From Apostichopus californicus (lineage: Eukaryota; Echinodermata; Holothuroidea; Aspidochirotida; Stichopodidae), in the NCBI GenBank assembly GCA_020650975.1, contig JAIPMN010020252.1:3306-23671 (forward strand): DNA of 20,366 bases, given 5' to 3'. Positions 1-11,030 of the stretch are shown in pieces. A model generated the notes under the pieces. The model did not search any database and was not told where the DNA came from. It was given only the letters and a program-made list of their open reading frames with translations. A program made the translations under genes and the position numbers. Position 1 is the first letter of the stretch; every line of letters begins with the position of its first letter.

Positions 1-142
1 AAACTGGGAAAGCCCCCCCCCCCCCAATAAAAAAAAAATACTTTGCTTACTAATAACTTTGATAACATCGGCGAATCATTTCGCAATGATTTGTTTTGCT
101 GAACATTTAAGGTACCACACATGAAGATGTATATATACTTAC
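1..142 (-). other. RFX6 intron 4, 5' end only
   Basis: Intronic sequence downstream of the exon 4 donor, running off the window edge. It holds a C-run at about 13-25 followed by an A-rich run. No other feature seen. Confidence 0.85.
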
Positions 143-204
143 TTAGAATGACCTCTAGTTCCCAGTCTCCTTGTCGTTAAGTTTGGAAATTTTTGTCGAA
201 TTGT
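143..204 (-). CDS. RFX6: RFX6 coding exon 4 (recognition helix and wing start)
   Basis: 62 nt: residues 152-171 ([20 protein letters not shown]) plus AA of a split Lys codon. The acceptor is CTTTCTCCTTTACAG (AG at 206-205) and the donor is TCTAA|GTAAGTATA (GT at 142-141). Phase 0 on entry fits exon 3, and phase 2 on exit predicts a next exon beginning with G (AAG = Lys172) and then the conserved Tyr-His-Tyr-Tyr-Gly. The TRRLGTRG segment is the most conserved DNA-contacting part of RFX domains. The continuation lies beyond base 1. Confidence 0.93.
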
Positions 205-3200
205 CTGTAAAGGAGAAAGTAAAGCAACATGTTTGAAAAGAATTTGATAAACTACGGACAGACAGTCAGACAAACAACTGTCATGTGTGAGTTGGCGTAG
301 AGTTGCTACAGATACATATATCTTTACCTGTTTTAGCATCCACCTCCTTCCCCCCACCTCACAATAAAAGGAAAGTAAGAAAGAACAACACTAAACAAGG
401 TAGTTCAAACTACCTTGCCTTATTTCGTAGAAAACAACTATACAAGGTACAATAAATTGTACTGGTAAGAAGTTGGGAAACCGACCAACTTCGGCTGAAA
501 TAATTTGAGCTTATTGATTCCTATTTAGCCAGACAAATAGTGCGACTGATCGTCATAATGTTCCCCGACAAAAATTTCAGAACAAGAAAACAAGAATAAA
601 GGAAACAAAATATTTGTACAATGAGTGATTCCCCGTTATTGTGTGTCAAATGATGGAGTTGTGGGAAGGGCTAGGATGGAGAGGTTGTTAAGTCGGGTGA
701 GGTTAAAATCTGAAACACATTCTGCAAATGGATTGTTAGCAGGTTAAATGTATATTACATCTCATCGAGAAGGAAAAAAAGGCTTATAAGTTTATATCCC
801 AATTTGCGAAATCAAAAACAAAAATAATGTCCACAACCCATTGGCCCAATTTGAAAACTTTTGTTAGTGGTTCAACGTAAACTGCGGTCCAGTATTATAC
901 ATGGACTTTTTCAATGACCCACATTAAACACTTTTCTCTCAGTGGGTCAACGTGAACTACGTTTCAATATTATACATGTACTGTTTCAATGACCCACATT
1001 AAACCCTTTTTTCTCAGTGGGGCAGCGTGAGCTACGTTTCAATATTATACATGAACTGTTTCAATGACCCACATTAAACCCTTTTTTTCTCAGTGGGGCA
1101 GCGTGAGCTACGTTTTCAATATTATACGTGGACTGTTATATTATACATCGACCCACATTAAACACCTTTTCCCCAGTGGGTCAACGTGAGCTTCGTTTCA
1201 ATATTATACGAGGACTGTTAAATGGACCCACATTAAAAACTTTTCTTTCAGTGGGTAAAAGTGAGCTACGTTTCAATATTATTCATGGACTGTTACATTG
1301 ACCCACTCTGAACACTTTTATGCTCAGTGGGTAAAAGTGAGCTACGTTTCAATATTATACATGGACTGTTACATTGACCCACACCGAACACTTTTTCTGA
1401 GTGGGTCAACGTGAGTATACGTTCGAATAATAAATATAGACTGTTACGGGCGGAACGATTATTGTACGCGGATATGCACTTTGTGAAAGTTTCCACGGCA
1501 AAGAATCGTGGTTAAACTTCGATCGAACGTTGGGTTTTAAATTGTTTGGATGGGGTTCGGGGTGTGATGTAGGGGGAAGGGAGTCTGTTTCGTCATGTCG
1601 GCTCCTTCAAGTATATTTTTTATCCCACCACGTCGATTAAAACCACAGGTCTAATAAAAGTCGTTTTCAGTATATAGATTTACACTATTACCTTTTCCAT
1701 TAGGAAACTTAATGTTTATGAAACAAAACACTAGAATATGAACGGAAGCATTTTCAGGAGGCTTTTTCATGCTATTACGATGACGTCACTTATACGAATG
1801 CTAACTTTTTTTTTATAGGTTTCATTATCCTTGTAGCATGATCTTGTCGTATTCTGCTAATCAGTAATTTTTATCACTGCTACCGGAAAATTCCACTTTG
1901 ATTATTGGAGAAACTCTAAAATCTAATTTCGTGGCAAACTTCTCAAAATAAAAAAAATACATAAAAAACCAAAGGTATGAATCATGAGACGCCAAATACG
2001 CAACTAATGTAAATAATGACGACCTTAATTTAAACCCAAATGACAATTCTATCAGAAAACATAGCCGCATTGGTTGACTTTGTTGATTAATTACCGCGAT
2101 AACCGGTATATTACGCGGTGTATCAAAGGCGATAAACGATCCGCTACAATTCTACACCAAACAGTCTCTGCTGTACACGAGAATCCGTTAATTTTTGTGG
2201 CAACAAACTACAGTAACATGAAAACTTTACAGGGTATTAACGATACGTTTACAAGTGTTCGGTCCCGCTTAATGCTTCGATCGCGTTTACATAGTGGTAG
2301 AAATCCAAATAGGCTATTTACGTCATCAATGACTGTGTAATCTCCTTGATTACAAGACAGTTAAAAACTTTGTTCAAATATCGCTTGCTACTTAACGTCC
2401 ACTCGTATCGGTAGCTTATTATAAACGACACGGTGTATATGTATCAGGTGTATGGATATACGTAGCGGGAACATTTTATGTGGTAATATTTGCCCCCGCT
2501 TTACTTTCAATACGGTACGAGTGATTTTCAACAGCCTCAAACTGTATAGGATGATTTATATCGTTTTGGTTTTTAGTCTTTTTTAGTTTAAGCATGGATA
2601 GGCTATTTGTGTTTGGTGTTTAATTAGCAGTAAGAAGTTGCCAGACAGACTTTGTACGCGTTATTTTGTAGGTAATTATGAAGGTGAATCATACTTTATA
2701 GATATCAGTTTTGCAATTGGTATACGTTTAGTGATAGATAACATAATTTGAAACTTTGAAGCAGGTATGAACATATCAACAATATAACGGACTGACTACA
2801 ATATGAACAAACAAAATCAACAAAACATATAAGTAACAAATACTAAGGAAAATAAAGCGACTGCGCAAGAAGATAATGGAGACAAAAACGAAGAAAAAGT
2901 GTCTTCCATCAATTTGAACATCATAATTGACAGTTTTTTAATTAGTGAACCAGAACTTACTTTTCCAAAGGTCGCCGCGCAGGCTGGCTCCAACTGTTCT
3001 TTTCTGCAGAAGTCCAAATAATGAGCGTAAAGAATACATCGAGGTAGACATACGCCCTCACAAATACAATAGTTTTCCTCCAGCCTGTCAATGTGAAGAG
3101 ATGGAAAGAAATACTGCAGTAATAGATGCAACTTGCCAGAGAGGAGCGTCAGTTTGTGTTAAACCTAGGGATCGGGGTATGTTAGGGGGTTGGAGTGGAC

Positions 3201-5875
3201 AGGGTAATGGGTGTGCTCTTTCCGACAGACGTTCTACGTACATTTTATCGTCTTTGTGTAAAGAGCACATATGTTTTTAATGGAAAGGGAGTGTTTGTGT
3301 GGTGGTGATGGGGGAGGCCGGTGTGGGGGTGGGGGTGTTAGTCTTGGTCAATACGTTCGTACTCTACTACTCGACCGTCATAGTCGGTGGCCATAGTACG
3401 GAATCGCTCCAGGGAAAAGGGCCATGATGTCAGACGTTCAACTGACATCTTATGCTCTTTTACAGGCAAAGAGAGTGGGAGGGGTGGATGGAGGAGGACA
3501 TATAATTACATTTAATCACACTTAATGTCTTTATAGTGTGAAGGTTATCACCGATTTGCAATAGTTTGGTAGAAAAGTAAGATAATCGATTTAGAGTATT
3601 TACCATGACACCGTAATTGTGCTTGTAATAAAATCTGAATGTTTTATATTATCTGAGGTGTCTTCCCCACTCCACACCCCCACCTCTCTTACGGCTTAAT
3701 AATAATTATGTTTGCATGCATATAGGCAACAACATTATATAATCATGCAATCGAATTGTGTATAACTCTCACTTAATCTTTGAGTGGATATATGGACAGC
3801 AAAAGAGGACGAATGACATAAAGAGGACATAAGAGGACAAAGGACATAAGGACAGCGCACATGCCTTTCCTAGCATCTCTGTTTTGAAAAAGCATGAAAA
3901 CATATATAACCATTTCCGCTTCTTTGTTTAATGAATAGTTCCCATCTTGGTATTGTTACAAGTTCTCCCCCTCGGGTAACCCACAAGGGCCTTTAAGATA
4001 ATTAGAGAGGGGTTCGTGGTGCAGAATTCACAGGGAATTCACGTGTAGGAGATTTTGTGGTAAGTTTGTAAAATTTCCTTCTAAAACCATATCAGTCACA
4101 TGTTCCCTGCACGTTGAAAGTGGTGTCCCACAGCTCCCTGATTGAGTCCTCTTCCACCTCCCGTATAATTATTTACAGGCGACTGCCTTGACATTGTGTT
4201 TCAATTGCTACCATCCTATTTTATATTGATGAATTTCGGCATGGTTTGAAACATTGCTGCAAACCACCCCCTGTAGTAAATTTCTTATTTTTTTCAGTTT
4301 TGTTTTTTAATAATTGTCTTTAGTTTAGCTTCTTTGTTATTTGACTCACCATTGTAACGTTAAAGCCGTCTGTTTCTTTTTGTCTTTTATCATTTGTGAG
4401 ATTGTTTTCTTCGGTGGAGAGGATGCACCATCCTCCTCCGTCCTCATGGTTCCTTCTGTCTTAGTATCTTCATCCGACCTGGCTTCATCTAAATCTTCTC
4501 CCTGAACACAATCGTTATCTTCATCATTGCCAAGCTTACTTTTCTTTGTCGATCCTGAATAAAAAAGAATTAATTTTAATTGAAAGTAAACTTTCAAGTA
4601 ACTTAATAACCAACGGAAAACTGATTGGGAAATTATAAACACATTTGAAAGATTAAAGTCATTTTTTTTTAGACAATATAAATAGGACGACAACCAATGA
4701 GCTGTTTATTAGAAGTCGTTTGCGCTAACTAATGAGCAGTCCAGCCCATAGTTTGTGACGATTAATATTTAACCCATTTCTGTTGGGGGGGGGGGGGGGA
4801 GAACCAGTCAGAAGCCAAAGTATTTAACTTACTCTATAACCAGCGACACCACCCCAATTTAATTCGATATAAATCAGATAGCGGCAGGAAAGTGATTTCA
4901 AGAGAAATATCAGGCTTTTACTTTTTAGGAAAATTGAGGAAATTATAAACCACTTCTACAAAAAAAAAAGCAACTTGAAGGTAGAGAGTGGAAAGCAAAA
5001 TGTAAAAAGCAAAGGGAGAATATTTATACGGTAAGGAGGGGAACAGAGACTAAATGGGTGTGTTTTCTATATGTTTCATATAACATTCAAGGAAAAGATA
5101 GTACAAAGGCAGAAAGACAAACCTTAAATAAAGTCCAACGTCTGGCAAATATTTTACCTCGAACACAGTCAGTTGCATAATAATAGCTTGATGAAGAATG
5201 TTACATACTGTGTTATACCAGCGATACCAATCCAATTTAATTCGATATAATTCACAAAGCAGCAGGGAAGTGATTTCAAGAGAAATATCAGCTTTTTAAT
5301 TATAGCACTAAGCAAACGAGCAAATTAAGGGGGTTGGGGGAGGGGGAGGTGGAGAGAATTGTTACGGGAAGGGGGGAAGCAGAGACTGTATGGGTGTTGC
5401 ATTGGTTTTATTTAACATTTATAAAGAAGATAATACATAGGCAAATACAACCTAAAATTATAGCCTAACGTCTTGCAGTATACTCCATCACAGAGATCAC
5501 CTCGGCTATAAGAAGTTGCATCAATACAATAGCTTGATGAGGATGAGGGAAAAGGAAGGGGAAGATTGTAACGGGAAGGAGGGAAAGCAGAGACTGTATG
5601 GGTGATGCATTCTATAGGTTTTATTTAACATTTATAAAGAAGATAATACTTAGGCAAAGACAACCTAACATATAGTATACTCCATCACAGAGTTCAACTC
5701 GGACATAAGAAGTTGCATACAATACAATAGTCTGATGAGGATAAGACTTACCATTATTGTTATCAAGAACTGAGTTGCCATGAAAGGTTTCGATACTATC
5801 TCCATCTTCTAGACTTCTTTTTCTGGATAATATATCTAGGTCAGAGGTCATCATGTCGTCATCCGAGGTCTTCAT
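143..5875 (-). CDS. RFX6: RFX6 orthologue, 5' part (four spliced exons, gene continues beyond base 1)
   Basis: Spliced CDS: 5875-5752, 4554-4350, 3084-2961, 204-143 (515 nt; residues 1-171 plus two bases of codon 172). All junctions keep one frame. RFX proteins are nuclear winged-helix factors that bind X-box DNA. RFX6 is the family member known from gut endoderm and pancreatic endocrine development in vertebrates. Residues 1-about 90 are low-complexity, rich in Asp, Glu, Ser and Lys. A basic stretch [14 protein letters not shown] (90-103) leads into the RFX DNA-binding domain, with [44 protein letters not shown] and [12 protein letters not shown]. From recalled family sequences, [15 protein letters not shown] and RGHSK match RFX6, whereas RFX4 has CEKN..QPVNAASFGK and RGQSK. 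The end of the domain (the expected YHYYG wing), the dimerisation regions and the C-terminus lie outside the window. Spacing from ATG to the domain, about 100 residues, is similar to vertebrate RFX6. Confidence 0.93.
205..2960 (-). other. RFX6 intron 3 (about 2.76 kb)
   Basis: Lies between exon 3 (donor at 2960) and exon 4 (acceptor at 205). The main content is the 75-bp tandem array at 866-1450. A small palindrome, arms 396-405 and 408-417 (CAAGGTAGTT), sits near the 3' end. An open stretch at 2074-2340 on the plus strand has no recognisable protein similarity and no splice logic, so it is not called. The rest is AT-rich and featureless. Confidence 0.85.
866..1450. repeat. 75-bp tandem repeat array in RFX6 intron 3
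   Basis: Seven full units and one partial, starting at 866, 941, 1016, 1092, 1175, 1250, 1326 and 1400. Spacing is 74-76 bp, with one 83-bp unit that carries a small insertion (TTATATTATACA-like). The consensus starts AGTGGGTCAACGTGAGCTAC, continues with GTTTCAATATTATACATGGA and CTGTTACAATGACCCACATT, and ends with a T-rich CACTTTTCTCTC stretch. Each unit boundary places TGACCCAC about 20 bp before GTGGGTCA, giving a short hairpin or inverted half-site pair. Units differ by scattered substitutions. 1016 and 1092 share GTGGGGCAGC, and 1250 and 1326 share GTGGGTAAAAG, which points to stepwise local duplication. Confidence 0.93.
2961..3084 (-). CDS. RFX6: RFX6 coding exon 3 (RFX DNA-binding domain)
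   Basis: 124 nt: one base finishing Trp110 plus 41 codons, residues 111-151. The acceptor is CATTGACAG (AG at 3086-3085) and the donor is GGAAAA|GTAAGT (GT at 2960-2959), phase 0. It encodes the core of the winged-helix domain: [16 protein letters not shown], then [16 protein letters not shown] and CAATFGK. These are the family's most conserved blocks and match RFX6 over RFX4. A difference from the vertebrate sequence I recall is ENYCICEGV in place of ENYIVCEGV. Confidence 0.95.
3085..4349 (-). other. RFX6 intron 2 (about 1.27 kb)
   Basis: Between the exon 2 donor (4349) and exon 3 acceptor (3085). It holds a G-rich stretch at 3296-3336 with runs of five Gs, and a purine-rich patch at 3800-3857 made of imperfect AAGAGGACAT-like repeats. 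No additional exon is recognisable. Confidence 0.85.
3800..3857 (+). repeat. imperfect AAGAGGACAT short repeats
   Basis: The motif AAGAGGAC/ATAAGGACA recurs about five times with irregular spacing in a purine-rich stretch of RFX6 intron 2. Looks like a degenerate microsatellite. Confidence 0.55.
4350..4554 (-). CDS. RFX6: RFX6 coding exon 2
   Basis: 205 nt, bounded by acceptor TTTTTTATTCAG (AG at 4556-4555) and donor CAATG|GTGAGT (GT at 4349-4348). It encodes residues 43-109 and completes Gly42. The first part is an acidic linker ([20 protein letters not shown]). The last 20 residues, K90-Q109, are the basic lead-in and first helix of the RFX domain, closely resembling vertebrate RFX6 just before the conserved Trp. 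The exon ends with TG, completed to TGG (Trp110) by the first base of exon 3. Immediately past the exon the frame hits a TGA, so splicing at this donor is required. Confidence 0.92.
4841..5742. repeat. diverged tandem duplication in RFX6 intron 1 (copies A, B and partial C)
   Basis: Copy A (4841-5218) and copy B (5219-about 5547) both start CAGCGA, share CCAATTTAATTCGATATAA and AGTGATTTCAAGAGAAATAT, and continue into a shared second half. Copy C (about 5548-5742) has only that second half. Second-half landmarks: CAGAGACTGTATGGGTG at about 5380 and 5588 with a diverged form at about 5044; TTTAACATTTATAAAGAAGA in B and C; and an AATAGCTTGATGA-like end in all three. B and C are closest, 208 bp apart. 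Copy C ends within a few bases of the exon 1 splice donor. Confidence 0.85.
5329..5352 (+). other. G-rich tract with G-quadruplex potential
   Basis: GGGGG-TT-GGGGG-A-GGGGG-A-GG-T-GG inside copy B of the intron 1 duplication. Three five-G runs plus GG pairs allow a two- or three-layer quadruplex on the plus strand (the RFX6 template strand). Structure is inferred, not shown. Confidence 0.5.
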
Positions 5876-5906
5876 CCTCGTCCGCAAATAATATTAATAA
5901 TAATAT
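5752..5906 (-). CDS. RFX6: RFX6 coding exon 1 with start codon
   Basis: The ATG at 5875-5873 (context AGGATGA, A at -3) opens the frame [20 protein letters not shown]. It encodes 41 residues plus one base, ending at donor ATG|GTAAGT (GT at 5751-5750). Bases 5906-5876 are 5' UTR: the upstream frame has a TAA at 5896-5894 and no other ATG in between. The left boundary is placed after a long pyrimidine tract ending in TTTTAG (AG at 5908-5907), which looks like a 3' splice site. If transcription instead starts nearby, the UTR would be longer. The acidic N-terminus has no recognisable domain. The call rests on the splice fit: the trailing G joins GA of exon 2 to make Gly42. Confidence 0.82.
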
Positions 5907-6544
5907 CTAAAAGAAAAGAAGAAAAATTGTGTAATAAATTTGATGATTTTTCAAAAGTTAATTGATAAAGATAACTGAAAAAGTGATCGCACAAAAGCTT
6001 TTCAAAAGGTGAAAAAGTAACAAGATTGTCGCATTTTCTTCCTCAAATATTCCAAAGTGTCGCGTACAACGAAATGTAGTGAGGACTTCAATTGACTTCA
6101 TTAAGGTATATTTAAGTGACTAACCTTCATTATTTGAAGAAAAAAATGTTTTAAATTTTCTGCACCGTTTTTCATCAAAACTACATTCTAATGGCATCTT
6201 GTATCGTGAAGAGTGTTAAATATAGCTTGTGTAAATTTGATGAAGACATTGGCAGACATGAGAATTAGTGATTTCATCAAGACCAACAGCAGAAAACGAC
6301 TTTGTTTAAAACTAGTTTTCCATTAATAATGTGGGAAACTTTCATCCATTGGAGAAAATAATATTCTTACAGACAAGTTGTAAAATGACGAGATTTGAAA
6401 TGACGAGTACATATATACGTCACTAAGTTAACTTTCCAAACTTTATCACATTTCAATGACAAGTAATGAAGAAGAATATACAGGAAAGTATAAAGCTGTT
6501 GAAGAAACATGTCCCCATAATGACGTCACCTGATCACAGATCAC

Positions 6545-6592
6545 TTAATGCCTTAATACCTTAATGTCTTAATACCATAATACCTTAATTCC
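6545..6592 (+). repeat. 8-bp tandem repeat, six copies
   Basis: Six consecutive octamers related to TTAATACC: TTAATGCC, TTAATACC, TTAATGTC, TTAATACC, ATAATACC, TTAATTCC. A short imperfect microsatellite upstream of RFX6. Confidence 0.85.
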
Positions 6593-9055
6593 TGTTATCA
6601 GGAACAGTTTATCTATTAAATCAAGTTTACATTCAATTAACCATAATCACAGGTTGGGAATTATAGAATTATTGAGAATGTGTGGTATATGTTTCTCTTC
6701 CATGCAATTTTCAACATTGTGAAGGTAATTCACGGTAAACGCGTGTAAAAAGTTGCTTTCTTGGCACTAAAAACAAAAGAAGCGTTATTAAAACAAAAAA
6801 GTTGTTGTCTTATATCATTGATATGTAAAATATCATATACAGGCTTTAAAGTCAGTCCTTGTGTTAGTAAATCCACATATTGCAGGCTACATATATTTTT
6901 TTCTCCTTGTAAAACCAACAGTTTTAGATTTGCCCATTTTTTTTGTGTTCTTCTATACTTTGTGGATTATTTTTAGTGCAGGTCAAGTGTTATCCACACG
7001 TGTGTCTTACCGAGTATTTAGAGTGTCAAGTTGAAAACAAACAGAGCCATATATGATTTTTTAATATGTCACCCTTTGGCCTTGCCAGGACCACAAATAA
7101 AGACGCAAATGCAAATATAGGTCTTACGTGTGAAGTCATTTCACAGATATGGTACAATTGAGCGAGGAGATATAAAGAGAGATTATACGTTCACGTACAG
7201 GTGGATTGCGCATGCATTATACGGTAAAGTGGTCTCTTGTAAAACAACATGTTTGTATAAGTCTAATATCATAAAACTCGATTTTATGAATTAATTTCAT
7301 AACCTTTACTTTACTTTACTAAACGTTACTTACTGATTAATACATCGCCACAATTGCAGCATTGCTTATAATCATGTTCTCAGTCAGTTTGTTGTGTAAG
7401 TTCAAACTATTGCATACCCTTTAATGGATGGCAGCACCCTGTCAAACGGGTCACTTACACCCTCCCTTTCCCCCTCTCCTGCCCCCTTTCCCTCCCCATT
7501 GCACCCTTTCAGGTCAGTTATGACTAATTAAGGTGGAGTTGATCCGTGCAGGACTATCCAGCAGGCGAATAAACAAGTACCTTTGGGTTTCTCCAACGGT
7601 CAAGGGAACTCCTTGTCCGAGGAATACATATCATATTTTCGTAAGTTGTGCCTCCAGATTTATTAAAGGCGAGAGGGAAAGCATTGGGTAACTTAGGCGT
7701 CCCGATAATTTGCTGGCAACCAGTGACTTATAACTTGCATGTACTATCGAGCATATAAACAACATTTAAGTAAACTCTAAGATATTCTGTTAAAGGTATC
7801 TCTTTTTTTTTACCAAAAGTTACTATAACAAACTATAACAGAATTTTATTAAAAGCCCTCAGGCTCGTCATCATCAAACTAATCATGCAACCACATCCCT
7901 TCTCATGTATAAGGAGTAGCTATCAGAATTGTGTCAAGTTAACGATGATTGTAAGGCGCCATTAATTCTTGTCAGAGTATTTGATACTTCCTTCCCTGTT
8001 ATTTGTACTAGTATAATCATGTCCTATTACACTGCATGTGTATACATAACAATGTTTTCACTGTAATATGGTGATAATCACGAGTAAGCAATTGCTGTTG
8101 AACCCAAAGTGAGAAATGGAAGAGATTAATTAATTATTAATCCTTTATTAACCATCAAACTCTCCAGTCATCGACAGCTTCTCTTTAGGTAAGCTTTTAG
8201 CAAAGACGGCTGTGCTAATAGCTGCTTCGATTTAGAAACTGTGTACTGTTATAAATTAACGGAGTCCCTATATATAACACCGAGAAAGATTGAAGTTTGT
8301 AACCCCTTATTCAGCCAGTATCCTCACGTAAGACATTCGGTGTTTTGACGATTATCTTGGGAAGGCAGTTCGAATCCCTGACAAATTCATTTGAAGTTTA
8401 CAAAATGTTGATTAAAATATGAAGAAAAACAATAATCCCTTGTTTTTTTTATTCGAAAGGCACTTCTAGTATTCACCTCAACAAATATTGCAAAAGAAGA
8501 AATTGCAATTTTGCGCATTGTTTCATTTCATTGTACTAAAATTCAATTCCAAACCAATGAATGAATGATCTTGTTTGTTTACTACCACTGTACAATGCTG
8601 TTTTTGTTCTATAAGAAGCCCTTCTTAAATCTCCTCAAGCATCGGTAAGTTTTTCATTTCAAAGAAGAGAGTTTGGTAAACTCTATCCATTCGTTAAAGT
8701 ATTTTGGTATGATATGATGATAGAAAATCACGCATTAAAAGTATTTTACTTGAAAAATATAACACCCGAAATTTGTATTGGACACGCAATAATATTTCAC
8801 CTTTGACTAATTAAAGATCGTTGAATGTAAAAAAACTGAAAGGTTGTCTATACGTTTACTAAGCATAACCGCCCCACCAATAAATCCATCCTTTAATTTA
8901 CTTTTAAGTCAAACGCATGACAGAGATTAAAAACGTATGCCCGTGTAAACAGTAATTCCATACTCAATCTTTTGAATAATTTCAGGAAAGACACGTACTA
9001 ACATTTTTGAAGTCGAAAGGTAAATATTTTTCAACACACACGTGCGTGTTGTATT

Positions 9056-9074
9056 AATATATATATATATATAC
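9056..9074. repeat. (AT)n dinucleotide run
   Basis: About nine AT units just after the CACGTG-centred palindrome at 9032-9051. Simple sequence repeat. Confidence 0.85.
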
Positions 9075-10990
9075 ATATAGCCAAAGGTTTGATAGAACTT
9101 AATAATTTAAATATGTAAATAAAAGGGTTCTAAGGTCTCGATAAACAAACAACAAATTGATTACAGATATGATCGAAATACCTTACAGTAATAAAGTTAT
9201 ATACGTTGAAGTTTTCATAATTCATTTTAAGTTCTTTTTCCTCTAGCTCATTGTATCCAATAGAGAAAAACAACAACAATAAAAAAAAAAAAACCAGTCT
9301 AAGTTCACGAAGAAATATCTGTGGTAAACTTCTATCAGTGATATAAGATGCAGGTGACCTTTTTATATAGCTATTTGGTATGACTTGTAATGATCCAATC
9401 AGATTCAAAAATATATTCTCATGTTTTAAAAGATTATAACAGAGAGTGTTATCCAGTGTAAACTCAGAGAATCGTATTTTTGTTCTATCCTTCGGTCTGA
9501 TTTGATCGATGATATCAAAACACGTTTCTATTTCTATTTATGGTAATTTCAATTACATTATTACAAAGGTTTACCTAGTTTGAATTAGAATTACCACAGT
9601 TGACATACGCTTTGATTTGATTGATCTTAATCTTGAAACTTGAATATTTGAATGTTGTCAAAACAGGTTTATGATTTGGCATTCTCTATTTTCAATTTAC
9701 AATAACGCCGAAATATCAAAATAGGTAAAAGTATACATAGGGCCTGTCTTTATATTGTTGTTGTCAAATCAGGTTCCGTCTCTACAAAACATAAGAACTT
9801 GTCAGATAATAAGGTCTTTGAGCATTAAGTGCGGTTTGAAACACATAACAAAGTTCGTGGTTTATGTATTATCATTCTTAGTATGTTTCTGTTCTTGTAT
9901 TAAACTATTTGTAGGCTTGCAAACAAACAGCTACGAAAATCGTTCTGTTTGAACGAGGATTGATAGGATATTACGGTGACTCAAGTTGGTTTTGATAAAA
10001 AAAAGTTACTGGCAATTCTGTACATCTGTAGGCCAAAATCTAAGGAAGAAGATAATTATGTTTCTTTAGAAATTCAGGGAAGTTTAATGGACTCATCTGG
10101 CCACAGCTGAGTGACGTCATCACGAGAATTTTGGTTTGGTTTTTTGTTTGTTTTCTTTCTAATGTTTAAAAAACGAAATATTTCAATGTTTTATCCACAG
10201 AGGACAAAATAATATTTGTTTCAAAAGGAAACAGATAGAAGAGATGAATTTCTAAACCACACAGAAGATTAACAGCTTAGCAAACCTTCCAAGTGTATCG
10301 CATTGCAAGGATAAATCAACAAGAATAGTATAATATAGGAAAGTAAAACGTTTGAAGAATATCTGCCACATAACCATGGTGACATTACAAACTGTGATTT
10401 GCTGCCTTGAATAAGGAAGGGTGTAAATGTTGATCAAAGGTTTACATTCAATCATCATATCTCCATTTAAGGACAAAGTATTGCGATGATGTTTTAAATT
10501 AATAATTGAATAGTTTTCTCCTTGAGATTAGTGTCAGCTTATCTGCCAACGGATCATCCTTCTACTCTTAAAGTGCTTGCAGTAATTTATGTTTTGAAAT
10601 TAGATAGGTGTTATTTTTATGCCTGAAGTGAGATATTTAGTTTTTAATATTTAATATTTAAAAAGATAGTTTTGTTGAGTATATGTACAAGACATTCTGT
10701 AGCTTTTAAATGGTTTGATTCTGCAAACCCGGTCTCATAAATTCATAAGTGCAGAATTCACTGAGACAACTACTGGCATGTTGTCTATAGTTGTCACAAC
10801 AATGACATGAGACTAGAACAGTTCACAAAATGGCAACGCTACGAAATTTAGAAACGATACCAATCGATGTTACGCGAAACTCATCATTATAGTACGCATT
10901 AATAGCTAGAAGAAACAGAAATGGTGAACTTCTCCTTAAATCAGTAATGACGTAGTTATATCTAATTTAAATTTGTGTTAATGTAAGTGT

Positions 10991-11030
10991 GCCTGACGTT
11001 TCGATCCTAGCAGGATCTTCTACAGAGACT
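10991..11030. repeat. possible dispersed-element fragment with GATCCT palindrome
   Basis: The segment contains CCTGACGTTTCGATCCTAGC followed by AGGATCTTC. The arms GATCCT (11003-11008) and AGGATC (11012-11017) form a 6-bp stem with a 3-base loop. This wording reminds me of motifs near transposable elements in invertebrate genomes, but I cannot name a family and no element borders are visible. Confidence 0.3.

Larger units (their letters stand above)
4555..5751 (-). other. RFX6 intron 1 (about 1.2 kb), mostly built from duplicated blocks
   Basis: Between the exon 1 donor (5751) and exon 2 acceptor (4555). Most of it (4841-5742) is diverged copies of one sequence, listed separately. A G-run of about 14 lies at 4786-4799, and a G-rich segment with three runs of five Gs at 5329-5346 could form a G-quadruplex in single-stranded DNA. 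Confidence 0.85.

Noticed and set aside
2074..2340. Plus-strand 88-codon open frame in RFX6 intron 3
   Set aside because: Length is within chance, there is no recognisable domain, no splice borders, and it lies opposite a well-supported gene.
2945..3280. Plus-strand 111-codon open frame over RFX6 exon 3
   Set aside because: It is the antisense shadow of the conserved RFX exon and matches nothing.
5732..5790. CTGATGAG next to GAAAGG, hammerhead ribozyme-like core
   Set aside because: The stems needed around the core do not form, and the GAAA lies too far away. Part of the segment is RFX6 exon 1.
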